Shown here piece after piece: positions 1-12,281 of a stretch of DNA of 64,000 bases (position 1 is the stretch's first letter; every line of letters starts with the position of its first letter). The notes beneath the pieces were generated by a model that made no database searches, was not told where the DNA came from, and saw only the letters and a list, made by a program, of their open reading frames with translations. The DNA is from Tetracladium setigerum (lineage: Eukaryota > Ascomycota > Leotiomycetes > Helotiales), in the NCBI GenBank assembly GCA_031472005.1, contig PZJY01000002.1:1116001-1180000 (forward strand), written 5' to 3'. The position numbers and the translations under genes are program-made.

Positions 1-1629
1 GAATCAACTCAAGTTGATGGTCCGCATCAAGAGACTTGCAGGTCCAGCACAAGGGAAACGGTTGATTGCCAACGCTATCAAAGAAGCACGTAAAGCAAAG
101 GCGGCCAAGCGACCTAATGGAGATTCGCGCCCACGAGCAGCCGAGAGTGTTCCCCCAGAGACGCCGACACTTGCAGATCTCTCTGCCTCAGAACAGGCTG
201 TGGCCTCTAAACTTCAAACCCTGACCCCACCTTCTACGCCTCGTAAACACCATACTACTGATGCCGATGTGCTTCGCAGTGCCAACGCTGTAATGCCGGA
301 GAACAGGATTGTGGCTCATGAAATTGCTCTCAATCGGGAATACAGAATCGATGAGGAAGCCATTTCTGGCAGGGAGAGCATGATGCAAGCTGTTTTTGAA
401 AGCATGCGACAAGCAATAGCTGCTGGAAATAGCGCTGATTGGGTCCTTGCAATGGCTGAGAATATCAGGGGAAAGCTTCAAAAACTTCTCAAGGAAGGAA
501 ATTCGTTGCACAAACTGATTGGCGAGGTTCTCGATGATCAAATCGTTGTCCAAGAGCTAGAAAGGGGCACATTCTCATATGAGAAGTTCTTCTCCTTCAT
601 GGCGACCATTCTTCCTAAACTGTGCGCACCATATCGGGATGAGGAGATGAAGGACATCGTTGAAAATCAGATGCAAAGAGGCGACGTTGTCGATCGACTT
701 AAGGCACTGATGCACGGTATTGACCTCATGCAACTGGATTATGCCAACTTCATGCTTCAACAAGCTGCACCAGAACTTATCAAGCATGTCAATGGCTACG
801 AGACAACCCGGTTCTCAGAGATCATGGAGCTGACCTCCAATGATTTGTCAGCAACAACAGCCGCCTGGACGGAAGCGAGTAACAAGGTACTGGCCGAGGC
901 TGCGAGACGAAATCCTGACAACATCAATCTACCTTTCAACAGACCAACTCCCGAAAAGATTTATGCGCAGATGCTCGTGGATGTGTTTACATCTCTCGAT
1001 GCTTCGATACCCATTCCCGAGACCCTCCTACTAGATGCAAAGCGTATCATACGTACGCGAGCCGACATCCTTCGCATTGTTACTACAGGAGCAATTATAC
1101 TTCAGTGCAAGAATCTTCTCAAGAGAGATGTCCGGAGTCATTGGAAGATTGAGGCTTCGCGCGTCTTTGCTGTTTTGGAGAACTCCAAAAGCCCAGAGCA
1201 AGCAATCCAAGGCATCCAAGCAGCCCTGGAGTCATCGCGATCTATGCCGGTCGCCACCAAGAACCATATTCGAGACCTTGTTACTCGAGTGGTCTCTGCT
1301 GCCGCCGCCATTACGATTTCCCCCAAGTCTCCGACGCTCCAGTTCCAGGGATTACGGAGCTCAGAGATCCAGTGATGAGACTGCTGATGACTCGAGTTCG
1401 AGGTCATTTACTCGGGAGGCTGGCAGCCAGCACGGAGAACGAGAGACTGAGAAGTGCTAGCACGGCGAGTGAAGGTCTCGCAACTCTTGGGTTGCCGGAA
1501 TTTGTACAGAAGGTTGGAAGTATTGTAGAAGTGGTTGGTAAAGTGGGAACTCTAGACAGATCATCGCATGGTTTGTGGTACGAGAGTGTGGCTCGAGAAG
1601 TGGAAGCTTCGAGAAGTGCAAGTGCTTGA
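1..1629 (+). CDS. TCP11/SOK1-family protein, 3' part, with apparent frameshift
   Basis: This is the C-terminal part of a T-complex-protein-11 domain protein, the family of yeast Sok1, linked to cAMP/PKA signalling. The frame is open to the left edge, so the 5' end lies outside the window. The visible part begins with a basic stretch and then the alpha-helical TCP11 domain, including the segments SYEKFFSFMATILPKLCAPYRD and DLMQLDYANFMLQQ. The first frame stops at 1373-1375, but the conserved C terminus (ITELRDPVMRLL, then ATLGLPEFVQKVGSIVEVV) continues one frame over from about 1325 to the TGA at 1627-1629. The change of frame sits at a run of five C at 1320-1324 and is repaired by one extra base. 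No good GT-AG intron explains it; a weak alternative is 1292-1359. Family call is confident, exact role is inferred. Confidence 0.82.
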
Positions 1630-3240
1630 ATTCCATTGTTTTCTACTCCTAGAATGGGAGGGTCAGGGTTCAGAGGGCGTTAGGGTGTTAGGGCGGTGAA
1701 CACATCACGGCGTTTGGGACTGTATACTTAGGGACTGGGGGAGATTGCTTTGATGGGGTGGTTAATGATGATAACGACTTTTTTTGGTAGATGGGGGTGG
1801 TACTTGCATTTTGCGCTTGGGATTAGGCTGCTGAGTGGGAGGTGGTTGGATTAGTGTGGATCTGGGTGACTTGTGATCTTTGAGCGGAACTTCATGTTGC
1901 TCCAGCTTCAAGAACCACAGAGTTCATGATCGCCAAATTTGGAGGGACAGATACTTGCAAATACGATATGGCATCATTGTGTTATGAATTGGTTTCGGAC
2001 TGAATCATGAGGTTTTGGTGATGTTGCCTGGGGCGAGTCGATCCAGGTCTGCGATTGCAAACACCGCACCACATAGCATCCCAGTTTCTTTTTGGTGATC
2101 ACTTGCTGTTATTCTTTTTTTTTCATTATGTATAACAAGCCATTTATTATATCCTAGTGGATCCCATGCACTGTACAAACCTGGGTGACAGAACGCATCT
2201 CCTCAACTCCGCTATCTTGAATCCTTCACCTGCTCATCTGCGAATTGATGTAAGACGCATTTTGGAATTGAGAAGTTACATGAATACTCGCGACCTTCAT
2301 TAGCTATGAAGTCGATACGATATTGTTTGATTTCCGACTTTTTAATGCGAGAAATTGACCATCGATTCGCTCGAGCACTAGCGTTTCAAATGATCTTTGG
2401 GGAGAGACGCATCTCAAGAACTGTTCGTTGCTCGCGATCTCTACCAACGGTCTCAAGCTCCGCGCGATCGCAAATTTTGCGGTGAATCCCATGTTCCTGG
2501 GAGAGAAGTGGACGCGTCTATTGGGGAGCAGAGGAGATGGCTGGCGACAACGCATTATTCTCGAAATCTCGCGTAATCAGCAGGAGGGATGAACCTAGTC
2601 TCACGAACCCCCATCTTCTTCCTTTTTGCACGCGAAGAACACTCTTCCTAGCTGTTTCACCAGCCATCTGTACGCACACATTGCATGTTTGAACCAGCTC
2701 ACACGACGTCATTCTTGTCATTTACGATTCTACGAGATAGTAATCTTGGGATCGACATCCCATGTTTGGGCTAGACCTCCGTCAACCTGGATACCCATCG
2801 TACACGTTGACTTGCATAAACCTTTGGAGGGGAGTCCCTTGGATTCTATAGTTACAATCCAGCCACCGGGCCATTGTTTTCTTCCCTTTTCATACAAATC
2901 TTCTGGTTAATTTGTTTGCATTATGAACGACAACCTTGACAGGTGGGGACTCTGGCGTCGAAGCTCGCGTAGGTGGCTGCCAGTATGCTCTTTTGCAAAA
3001 TGCACTGGAGGTGGCCATCCGGAAATCGAGGGCTGGAACAGAATCAAGATCTTAAGGGGCTTGATGACGATTGGCGAGTAAGGGTCCGAAGAAGAGTATA
3101 TTACTCTCGTTGTCCCTTGTGGAAAGGATCTGATCTCTGAAATTGTCAACAAACAAATAAGTCATCTCATATCACCCGGGGCTTCAACACTCTCTCCACA
3201 AGATCGTCAACTACTAGAATCTCATCTCCTTTCTTCCAAG
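1630..3240. other. Intergenic region, no supported gene
   Basis: This stretch holds the 3' flank of the TCP11 gene and the promoter and leader of the aquaporin gene. Only short open frames without family resemblance or plausible start context occur on either strand. I see no RNA gene, repeat or mobile element in it. Confidence 0.6.
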
Positions 3241-4842
3241 ATGGCTGAAGGCGGACCAATCGAACGGCCGCTCTCTCCCTCCTCCCCGATAGAGCCGAAC
3301 CGGATCTATCAACCAATGTCCACACGTATGAGCAACTACGACGACGTGAGATCACCAGTCGACCTCCACCATTACCCTTCCGAGCCGGACAACATCCGGG
3401 GGAACGCAGGCCTTCGCCGTCGTCCAAGCGGCCAAGTTCCGAACCGCAGTCAGTCTCACGGCGAGTTTGACAACGAGCGTCCAAGCTTTCAATCTGAAGA
3501 GTCGAAGCGAAGACTACGAGCTCTCGATGACAACTTTCTCGATGATCCAAGAGGATATGTCCCCCGTCGAGAAGACTACCGCACCAACCCCGACTCATAT
3601 GAACGTTCCAAGCCACCGCGTTCTTACAGGAATCATGAGCCATATGATAGAATGCCAGGTTCTGCATCAAAGCCAACCTTTGATGAAACGAAATCTGATT
3701 ATCGCGGAGAAAGGGACTTGGAAAAGGGACGGACAGATTGGAGTCCTGAACGAGAAAGAAGACCTCGATACCAGTATGAAGAGAGTATCGACGGGTACAA
3801 CTATGAAGGAAACAAGAACCCTCATGCCAAATTGGATTTCAAGTCCTTGACTCCCAAGAGCGAGCAGAGGTCCTCCGACTTCCATGGACCCAATGGATGA
3901 ACAGTGATGTGAAGAATCGTAAGTCAACTCCTCACGTAGACTCTTTTAATGATCACCTGCTAACATGAAATAGACTTCGTAGCCTCCATTGGAGAATTCG
4001 TAGGCACAACTATGTTCTTGTTCTTCGCCTTCGCTGGCACCCAAGTAGCCAACATCCAATCTGCTGCCTCCACCGACACGACTGACAGCAACACCACTAC
4101 TGGTGGATCCACCGGCTTCAACGTCAACGTCTATCTCTACATTGCCGTCATTTTCGGCTTTTCCCTCATGGTCAATGTCTGGGTATTCTTCCGCATCTCA
4201 GGTGGTCTCTTCAACCCCGCCGTTACGCTCGGTATGGTCCTCGTTGGCGCCATCCCCATCGTTCGCGCTATGTGTCTATTCGTTGCACAGATTCTAGGAT
4301 CTATCGCTGCATCGGCAATGGTGTTGGGCATGTTTCCCACTCCGCTCAACGTGAGAACTACGTTGTCTGCCGAGACGAGTATCGTGCAGGGTGTGTTCAT
4401 TGAGGCCCTGCTAACTGCTGAATTGGTCTTCACGATTTTCATGTTGGCGAAGGAGAAGCACAAGGCAACTTTCATCGCCCCCGTCGGTATTGGTCTTGCA
4501 TTGTTCATTGCTGAATTGGTCGGTGTGTACTATACCGGTGGTTCATTGAATCCCGCAAGAAGTTTTGGACCTTGTGTCGTGACTCTTATTTTTGATAAAG
4601 AGCATTGGATCTACTGTAAGTTGACCAGCTACCGCTTGATTTTGGTGGCTTCTGCTAATGGTTCGTGTGTAGGGGTCGGACCGATTATTGGATCGCTCAT
4701 TGCTGTATTCTTCTATAAGTTCATTAAGATGCTTGAGTATGAGATGGCCAACCCAGGTCAAGATGGTGATGAGCTCAACGACCCAACGAAGAATCCCGAC
4801 AAGCGTGCTGCCATTATCGAGGAGCGACACAATCATAGATAG
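3241..4842 (+). CDS. Aquaporin / aquaglyceroporin (MIP family), with apparent frameshift
   Basis: This encodes a MIP-family membrane channel for water or small solutes. The first ~225 residues are a hydrophilic, Arg/Asp/Tyr-rich cytosolic tail; the membrane domain follows with both pore motifs, GLFNPAVTLG (about residue 307) and GGSLNPARSFG (about residue 419). Introns are 3919-3973 (GTAAGT, branch CTAAC, TAG) and 4616-4672 (GTAAGT, branch CTAAT, TAG); the second is a multiple of three and reads through. Between the N-terminal tail and the conserved PWTQWMNSDVKNHFVA segment the frame must shift near 3851-3870: one added base gives LTPKERAEVLRLPW, typical of fungal aquaporins. An intron 3785-3858 could also bridge it but would remove that segment. 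With one base restored the product is 496 residues. The gene converges with the reductase gene downstream. Confidence 0.88.
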
Positions 4843-5128
4843 ACAAGCTCAGAGAGCTCGAGTAAGCAAGCATGAGAAGATGAACGATGAGTTTTTGGCT
4901 TTTAGAAGGGTTTTGGGGGTTTACAAGGAATGGCCAGCGATAATAATGCTTTTATGCTCATGATATTAACGAGTTCCTTTTTGTTTTTCCGAATTTTCTC
5001 TATAGATCTCTTGCCTTGTGGTCTCTTGCCAGTAAGGGGTATGCATTAATTTGACGCATATGCACCCATGCTTCGATGGCATCACAAATACAAACCTTCA
5101 CACACATCTAAATCTTTCTCTTGTGACT

Positions 5129-6166
5129 TCAGACCAATCCAGGAATGACAGCCTTCCTCTTTCCCACCTTCTCTCTTCCGAATCTCTTCACATACCACGC
5201 CTTCCCCTCCACAGCCCTAGCTAACATAGTCGTAAACTCATTCAACAAAAACGTCCTTGCAGGCACACATCCCACACCGGCTGCCAACCAAAATCCGCTC
5301 CACTCAATCCACTCGCACAAATAATGCGGATACAGCACCCACTTGAAAAAGCCATTCTCAGGCATCATATACACCTTTTCCACGCTGTGACTCTTCCTCT
5401 TCCCAGTACTCTCATCCTGTTTTTCCTGCTGTGCCTTTTGCTTCCTCAAGGCTACGCGACGGATTTCACGGAGTTGGTCGTCGTGATAGATGTTGCCTAG
5501 AAGGCCAATTGCCCAGATGAGCATGCCGAGTTCGAATTTCCCTGGGGATGTGAGGTTGAAGTTGCGGAGATGCCAGTCACGCGAGGTAGTTGGGCCGTAG
5601 CCTGAGAGCCAGCAGCCGATGGAGAGGCCGTTGGAGATCTGGAATACCAGAGCCCAAGCCCATACTAATACAACGGTTGGGGACATGGATGGATTGAGGA
5701 GTGGTGAGAGGATGGCGCGGTAGAGGTAGTGGATCACCTGGTTATCTCATCAGCATGGCCTCGGTCAACCAGAAATTAGGAAACACTTACAAATAAACCT
5801 CCTAGGATTTTGTTCTCAACCGGAAGTGACTCGATTCCGAGGGTAGCAGGGAGGGTGTTCATGATGTACAAGAGCAACATGAATCCCGGTACCTCCATCG
5901 TGATCCATGCTATCTTTCCTGGGATGTTAAAGATACTGTTATTGGATGTTTTGCCGGTTGCGTACAATGGTTGAACCCAAGGAATCCATTGTAATAAAGT
6001 TACCTATAGGAAATATCTGTGAGCTTGCTTCTCGGAGATTCGACACAGCTGTCCGGAATTGGCTTGAGAAACAAATGAAACATACCAAGGGGAAGAGCTT
6101 GAAGAGAAAAACCACCCATTCATATGTTTCCCGTGAGGGAACTGGCCAGCTCGTAGAAGAGCCCAT
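5129..6166 (-). CDS. 3-oxo-5-alpha-steroid 4-dehydrogenase-like membrane enzyme
   Basis: This is a steroid 5-alpha-reductase family membrane enzyme that would reduce an enone or polyprenol-type substrate with NADPH in the ER; the true substrate is unknown. Three exons are clear: 6166-6086, 6003-5791 and 5737-5129, separated by introns of 82 bp (donor GTATGT) and 53 bp (donor GTAAGT). Spliced, they give 300 residues with several hydrophobic segments. Family hallmarks are GKTSNNSIFNIPGKIAWITMEVPGF near residue 50, NPSMSP, the YHDDQLREIRR segment, and the C-terminal FKWVLYPHYLCEWIEWSGFW signature. The start at 6166 is chosen because MGSSTSWPVPSRETYEW resembles related fungal proteins; an in-frame ATG at 6205 would add 13 residues. 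No frame disruption is seen. The gene shares a promoter of about 310 bp with the divergent POF1-like gene. Confidence 0.88.
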
Positions 6167-6480
6167 TTTATGATCTTGTTTTACGAAGAGATGAGAGATT
6201 TTCAACTGTAAGGAGACATCTTTATAGTGTTAATTTTTTGGGGGCCAGCCGCCTTTGGTTGACGTCGTTGATAAATTTCCCGATCGCGTCTCCCTGACGC
6301 GGTCGTCTCACCTCATCTCACTTCCCACTCTTCAACACTGCAACATCAACTCGCGAAGAATACCAATCTCCACGCCTTAGGAATCAAAACAAACCCAACA
6401 GCCTTCTTTCACCCAAGATACTCACCGATATCAATCAATTCCAGTTCACTCGGGGGCCATTGTCCCGCAAATCGAACACC
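6167..6480. promoter_or_regulatory. Shared divergent promoter with CGCGTC/GACGCG inverted repeat
   Basis: This is the 314 bp between two divergent start codons (5-alpha-reductase and POF1-like genes), so it must carry both promoters. It contains TGACGTCG at about 6260 and an inverted repeat with six-base arms, CGCGTC at 6285-6290 and GACGCG at 6296-6301. The arms contain ACGCG, the core of MCB-type cell-cycle elements known from yeast; any such role here is inference. Confidence 0.4.
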
Positions 6481-7408
6481 ATGACTTCCATATCTACCCC
6501 CACCAAACGACTCTCCCACTTCACCACAGCACTCACCTCCTTCTCAACCTCCCCGTCCACATTCCGAATTATACATTCTATCCCCACAGCACCCATTACT
6601 TCTTCGCCTCCAAAGCACCTCTATATTCTCGATTCCTCCTTCAATCCCCCCTCTCGCACATCTGCACATTGCGACCTCCGCCCTTCTCTCCTCCCAACCA
6701 CCGCCCAACAATCGCAAAAACAGACTGCTGCTTCTGCTCTCAACGCAAAATGCAGATAAGGACGCAAAACCAGCTTCGTACCCTCAAAGGCTTGCGATGG
6801 TATCTCTATTCGCTGACGAATTGCTCGCTTCCTTCTCCAAATCTGCGACCAGGCCCAACACTGTCACCAACACAAATACCATACAACATCCTCATCCCGA
6901 TCTAGAAGGCATCGACATAGCTCTAACGACACACCCCTACTTTGTCGATAAAGCACAAGCAATAACGACGAGCAATCTATACCCCGCGCAGAGCACACAG
7001 ATCCATCTAACAGGATACGATACACTCATCCGAATATTCAATTCGAAATACTATCCGCCTGATTATAATCTTTCTTCTTTGGCGCCTTTTTTGGAGAGAC
7101 ATACGTTAAGGGTTGCGTACAGGAGTGGTGCTACTGGTGAGGGCGTGGAGGGGCCTACACGAGAGGAACAGGATAGATACTTACGGGACATAGGAGAGGG
7201 CAAGAGAGAAGGGGAGGGTGCGAAAAAAGAGTGGGTTAGTGAAGGGAGAATTGTGTTAGTTGAAGTTTTGGAGGGAGGACAGGTGGTAAGTAGTACGATG
7301 GTTAGAGAGGCTATCAAGGAGAGAAATATTGAAAGCTTGACGAAGTTGGTAACAAAAGGTGTGGCGGAGTGGGTGTTAAGGGAAGGGTTGTACTTGGAAG
7401 ATGATTAG
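6481..7408 (+). CDS. POF1-type nicotinamide-nucleotide adenylyltransferase-like protein, with indel
   Basis: This is a cytidylyltransferase-fold protein of the fungal Pof1/NMN adenylyltransferase group, which transfers AMP from ATP to a nucleotide. It starts MTSISTPTKRLSHF; the nucleotide-binding loop begins LYILDSSFNPP at about residue 41. The expected continuation SLAHLHIATSALL is encoded in another frame from about 6656 and stays open to the stop at 7408. The break lies in a CCCCCCTCTC tract at 6646-6655. Two missing bases (or one extra) restore one frame, giving about 309 residues. The C terminus has the SSTMVREAI motif, matching the ISSTxxR signature of the superfamily, and ends WVLREGLYLEDD. 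Family assignment is good; substrate is not determined by the sequence. Confidence 0.82.
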
Positions 7409-10044
7409 GTATAGTACAGTACTATGATCAGCAGATGTAGATGAGACTATTTTGGAAGTCGATCTTTGGGAGGATGCTGCTTGCTAACTTGACATGTTGA
7501 CATAGGCAAGAGTTCGGTTGGCATAGACCTTTATTCTAGATGACCGAGCATGGATACATTGTACTCTTGGGAGAATATAGAAGAAAGGCGAATCTGAAAG
7601 TAGAGAAGCTACCTATCAATCTGTCTCAGGCGTTGAGATTTTGGATGGAAAGTTCCTTCAAACTCAAGCTCGAAAACATGGCGTTACAAGTAGTAACTTT
7701 GATGGAGAGTGCGGTAGACGAGGACAGGCAGTGAAAACCCTCTTCATACTCCCTACCTACATGGTTAGAGTGAAAAGATAGCACATTTTCACAAGATGAT
7801 TAAGGAGGAATAAAGTCGAAAGCATTTTAGTGTGAGTTGCTAATGAATGTTTCAATAATTAGCATCGACTCTTTCATGGCCAGCTCCGTAAAGTGCTCGA
7901 CACTGCCTACACCAACCCAGTCTTACACACAATTCAACAAAACTTAGACTATTTTCTTCCATCTGTTCCTCAACCCTTTCCCAAAAGTATAAAAGGAAAA
8001 AGAAAAAAAGATAAGGTCTTACACTCTCTTCCAGATGTTTCTAAGAGGGAAACAAGGAAATGAAGAAGGGCTTCTTCACTTTCCAGATGCTCCAAAAGCA
8101 AACGGAAAAGAAAAACGAAAAAAAAAAGGCTTCCTCTCCTCCTTCCAGACTTCCTCAAAGAATCGCAGGGCGTTTTGAAAGCTAGACCAACTGTGGCACA
8201 CACTTCCTACCTTACCCACGAAAAGCAATACTCCCAACTAAGCTTCTTTCAACAAGCACCTCCTCCCCCCATCCACACTTCACACACTTCCACACTTCAC
8301 ACACACTTTCCGCACAACCTACCTCTCTACATAAGCAATATGCACCTGTAACCCTAAATTTCTGTTTCGGGCAAGCAAGACGTACAGTAGGTAACGTGCA
8401 GTACAGTAGGTACTGTTACTACTGTACTATATAAAGAAGGTGACGCCGTTGTCGGGAAGTGATGGATAAGCTTAGAATTGTCTTACTATACACATGCTCA
8501 GTGCTCACTGCTGTTCCAGTTCTGCACGTCCTGTACATATCACCACCAGCCTTACCAAGCCAGTGTATCACAATATACATACAATTTTACGTGCCATCAG
8601 GCCATCTTTGTCACTTGTCACTGGTCAATATTCCCCATAAGGTTCAAGAGGGCGAGGAAGTAGAGATCGTGTGGAGCACTAGGGGAGAGTCATGTTTCTC
8701 GATCGTGGTCGCCAAAAATAAGATAGAGATTGAGAAAAGAGGAGCCGTGGTGATGATTATGGGTCCTCGGGTAGAGAGTAATGTGAGGTGTCACTTCTCA
8801 ATTTTTACAAACGTATCTACGATTGTCACTCTAAAACCATGCATATGCAAAACTCATACACACCTTCATGCCACGGATTCAAACAACGGATTTGGCATCT
8901 AGGAGTTTTGTAAGGATTTGTAAGAAGTTCGTAAAATCAAAAAAGAAACATTCCAACGTCTCTGCAGCTCAACAAATTTGGAAAGTGTACCTGCTTACAA
9001 AGGTAGGTACTGAATTCTACCGCACATGGTCGATAGAAGCTTTTAGAAGCACACAAGAAAAAACATACTCACTAGGAAAATAGTATCGGCGATACTCACG
9101 AAACCATAGTAACATATCACGGAACAGAGACAAGATGTTTTGAATGGAGGTGGGTGGGTACTACTATTATGTTTTTTCTTTGATATCTTTCATGCCTGTC
9201 CAAAGTCCGTTTCAGCCATAATCACCATTGTTCATCCCATCCAATGTGTCCATCCGATCCATGCATGCAAATATCGCTGCCTTTTTTGTTTCTTACGCAA
9301 AGAAGGCTTTCCCAAAACCCCCCGCCCCGCCCATTGAAAATGCACCCAGCAAGCAAGTAAGAGCAGCAGCTCCTTTCCAATACAACACAACACACAGTTC
9401 CACAGGAACACTAGACACACTCTTATGCAAGATGATGAACAAGAAGAAAAATAAGTATATCCCTCTCTTTCTTTCATTCAACCCCCCAAAAAGGGCGAGC
9501 GACAAAACAACGTGAACGAGCCGCCCGTGAGCGCTCAAAAACCGCCCCCGAAAACCCCATAAAATAAACGCCGTTCCAATGTATATGTGTAAATAAATAA
9601 AAAAGGATGCAAAAGAAGAATTGGTGAATCAAGCTCGCGCTTCCCAAAATATCGATGTCAAAGAGTGAAGAGGATATGCCCGTATTTTTTTCTCTCTTTG
9701 TCTCTTGCCCTTCAAACGCCCAAAATCTCTGCCAGATTTCCAAGGTACACAAAATGCAGTTTGAGACAGTGAAATCTCCAAAAAAAAAAAAAGCCTCCCA
9801 GGTTTTTTTTCAGTATCCCTTTTTTCAATGTGTTGTGGTATGATGATGTGTATGCACCCGGTCCGCCTGTTTCCCGTTTGCCGTACAAGTCGTGAAAGGA
9901 GGCTCATCGTAAAGACTCTCCTCCCTAAAACATATGCAATAATAAAGTGGTCTTTGAGAATTGAAAGTTTTCCCACATTCTGTTGTCTCCAAAACGCCAT
10001 AAAATGATGATGCAAATTTTCGGACTTTCTTTCATTCATGTCTC
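7409..10044. other. Intergenic region between convergent genes, no supported gene
   Basis: This 2.6 kb lies between the ends of the POF1-like and RGS genes. It contains the near-palindrome ATAGTACAGTACTAT at 7411-7425, a cluster of GTACAGTAGGTA-type motifs at 8386-8430, and A-rich runs at 8119-8128 and 9780-9792. Open frames such as 8459-8902 (147 codons) and 9228-9515 show no family resemblance, splice support or coding-like composition. Confidence 0.55.
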
Positions 10045-12281
10045 TCATGCGGAAGTTGGGCATGATGATAATGTTGGCATCATCGGAATAGGTTCGTTAG
10101 TTTCTCTTCGAGAGATATTGAGGACTCGGTGTAGCAGGCTTTTCCGCTTGCCATCAGGGCGCTTGAAATTGGGATCTACCCGCAATCGAGGGCCCATTGT
10201 CCGACCTCCAGACGGCAGTCTTCGTTCTATCTCTCGGAATCCGTGACCGTAAGCTTCCATGCTCGACTTTCTATCCAACTCCTCCTCCCATCCATATATG
10301 TCGGAATTGTTGGAGGTTGCGGATGTGACGCTTTCTGTTGATGATAGCACACTGGTTGCTGAAGTTGCAAAGAAAGCATCCGCTGCCAATGCGCCGGTAG
10401 AATATCTATCATCTACAAGTGTACTGGCACCAGTTGTACTCGTTCCGATACTCGTGCGCGATTCATGACCGATAGGAATAGCAGAAATCCACAACCCGTT
10501 TTGTTCCTCGAAATAAAAATCCATGGCTGCCTCCTTCGCAGTGTCGATAAAAATGCCGTCATCGATAGGCGAGGGGATGCTATGGACTACCTGATGTTCG
10601 GGAACCTTGGCAGGAATGAAGAAAGGTTGCGTGGCAGCCATCATCTTCGTCTTTGGTAATTTAACAATATCGTGCTCACAACTTTCGCATTTGCTCGTCG
10701 CGACAGAGGGCGATTTTGCGACCACGCCACCCGTTATGACACAATTTTCTTTTCCAGAGTGTAGTAGTGGTGATCTTGAAACCTCTCCCTGTGACTGGTA
10801 GGGACGCCGAGCTGCGAGGGCAGCCGACAAGGAGGGTCTTCGACCAGAAAGGTCGATGGGGGACCCAGGATGAGCCTCTAGAAGAGGCGATTGATTGCCT
10901 TCGCTAAGCTTCAAACTGGTTCCCCAATACCTGGAGGAGTCTTCATCAGCACATCCCGATGACCTGACAAAGCCGCAGGTCCTGGGACGGGTGGCTGAAG
11001 AGGAGAAATTATCGCAACTGGACTCTCTGAAATTGTATCACTCGGTAATGACGCGGCCTGCCGCCCTCATAAATTATTGTTGACGCCGTCCTCTGTCGCT
11101 TCCTTTAATGGGTAGCGGGAGCTACTTGTTGCGCTGGAGCCTGAACCGTGGCCAGACCGACTTTTCTTCCAACCCAACTTTGCACCCATCTTCTTCCAAC
11201 TGCTGCCTTCCATACGATGGTGCGCGTTCGGGCTGGTGACTGGCGAAATATCTCGGAAGCCTAGGTGGGAGGTGGGTGGAGTACTTGGAGGCGTCATCGG
11301 TTCCAAGGCAGATCCTGATGTCGATGGCGAGTCAACACTGTCATCAGTGAGACTATCTGGAGCCTCGTTGGACGATGATGTTGTGGAAGAGCCAGAAATG
11401 TAGGTGGAGAGACGAGCAATTCCTGTTAATCCGAGAGCTGTGGTCAGGTGCGATTGTTGGGAGGTCCGATGGCTTAGGCCATGAGGGTGTGACACAATAT
11501 CATGACGATTCGTCGGAGGGCTTCCGTCTCTCTTGCTCCGCGACTTGGCAGGAGAAAGGGATCTCTCGTCTAGAGAGGCCGACATGTTGTACTCGGTGGT
11601 GCTGGCGTCGTCCGAAGTCCAGGGGTCGGTGTACGTGTTTGATCCACGTGATGGGGCAACGGAATTCAGGAACGGGACCAGAACGGATTCATCCATAAGT
11701 TCATAGATAATCTTAACCGCGGGTTCCAACTCAAGAGGATCTGGAGGAGTAGCAGTGAAGGGGAGTGCTAATAGGTGATCTCGGACATTGGAAGGGAGAT
11801 TTACTTCCCGTGGACCATTGGGCGTAATGTAGGCGTCGAGGAGCTTCTGCCATAACATTCGAACGTAGTCAATCTCTTGCATTTGAGGGGTGGTTGGTGT
11901 GTGGGGTTCCTTCTCGGCCATCTCCTTGTAGTGTTTGGAGTAACGGTTAGCATCCATTGTGAATTCCAAAGTCTCCAAACAATGGTTCTGCGAGAGGTAC
12001 GCCATGAAGGCACTGAGCGTCCATGGCGGCGGCGCGGTGTCCGCTAAAACCTCCTGTAATGTTGGTCGTCGAGGACAATAAGGACCAGCTGGTATTGTGA
12101 GACTCAGTGGCCTCGACGGCAAGAAGTCTCCGGAAGACATGAAGCCTTGCTCGTCGTCAGCGTCGCAGTCCGAGAGAACGGACGAGCAACGGGGCGACTT
12201 TTCTCTGGTATATGTTTGTAGGTATAATGAAGGCGGCTTTCGATGTTTCGACCTTCGCATCGCGCTTCGCAAATATTTCAT
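10045..12281 (-). CDS. Regulator of G-protein signalling (RGS) domain protein
   Basis: This is an RGS protein that would accelerate GTP hydrolysis by a heterotrimeric G-alpha subunit at the plasma membrane. The start MKYLRSAMRRSKHRK is at 12281; an in-frame ATG at 12368 would add 29 residues. The RGS domain covers about residues 74-210, beginning PTLQEVLADTAPPPWTLSAF. A Ser/Thr/Pro-rich tail follows. The long frame ends at a TGA at 11067-11069 (404 residues), but coding-like sequence continues in the same frame and then in another to 10045. Two introns connect it: 11027-11125 (GTAGCT...TTTCAG) and 10878-10930 (GTATTG...TTCTAG). The spliced product is then exactly in frame, 694 residues, ending MMPTLSSCPTSA. 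The layout resembles the RgsA/Rgs2 type, but the subfamily is uncertain. The tail could instead be a separate gene. Confidence 0.75.

Noticed and set aside
8459..8902. 147-codon open frame in the POF1/RGS spacer
   Set aside because: No family resemblance, unusual composition, overlapping alternative frames, and no splice or promoter support.
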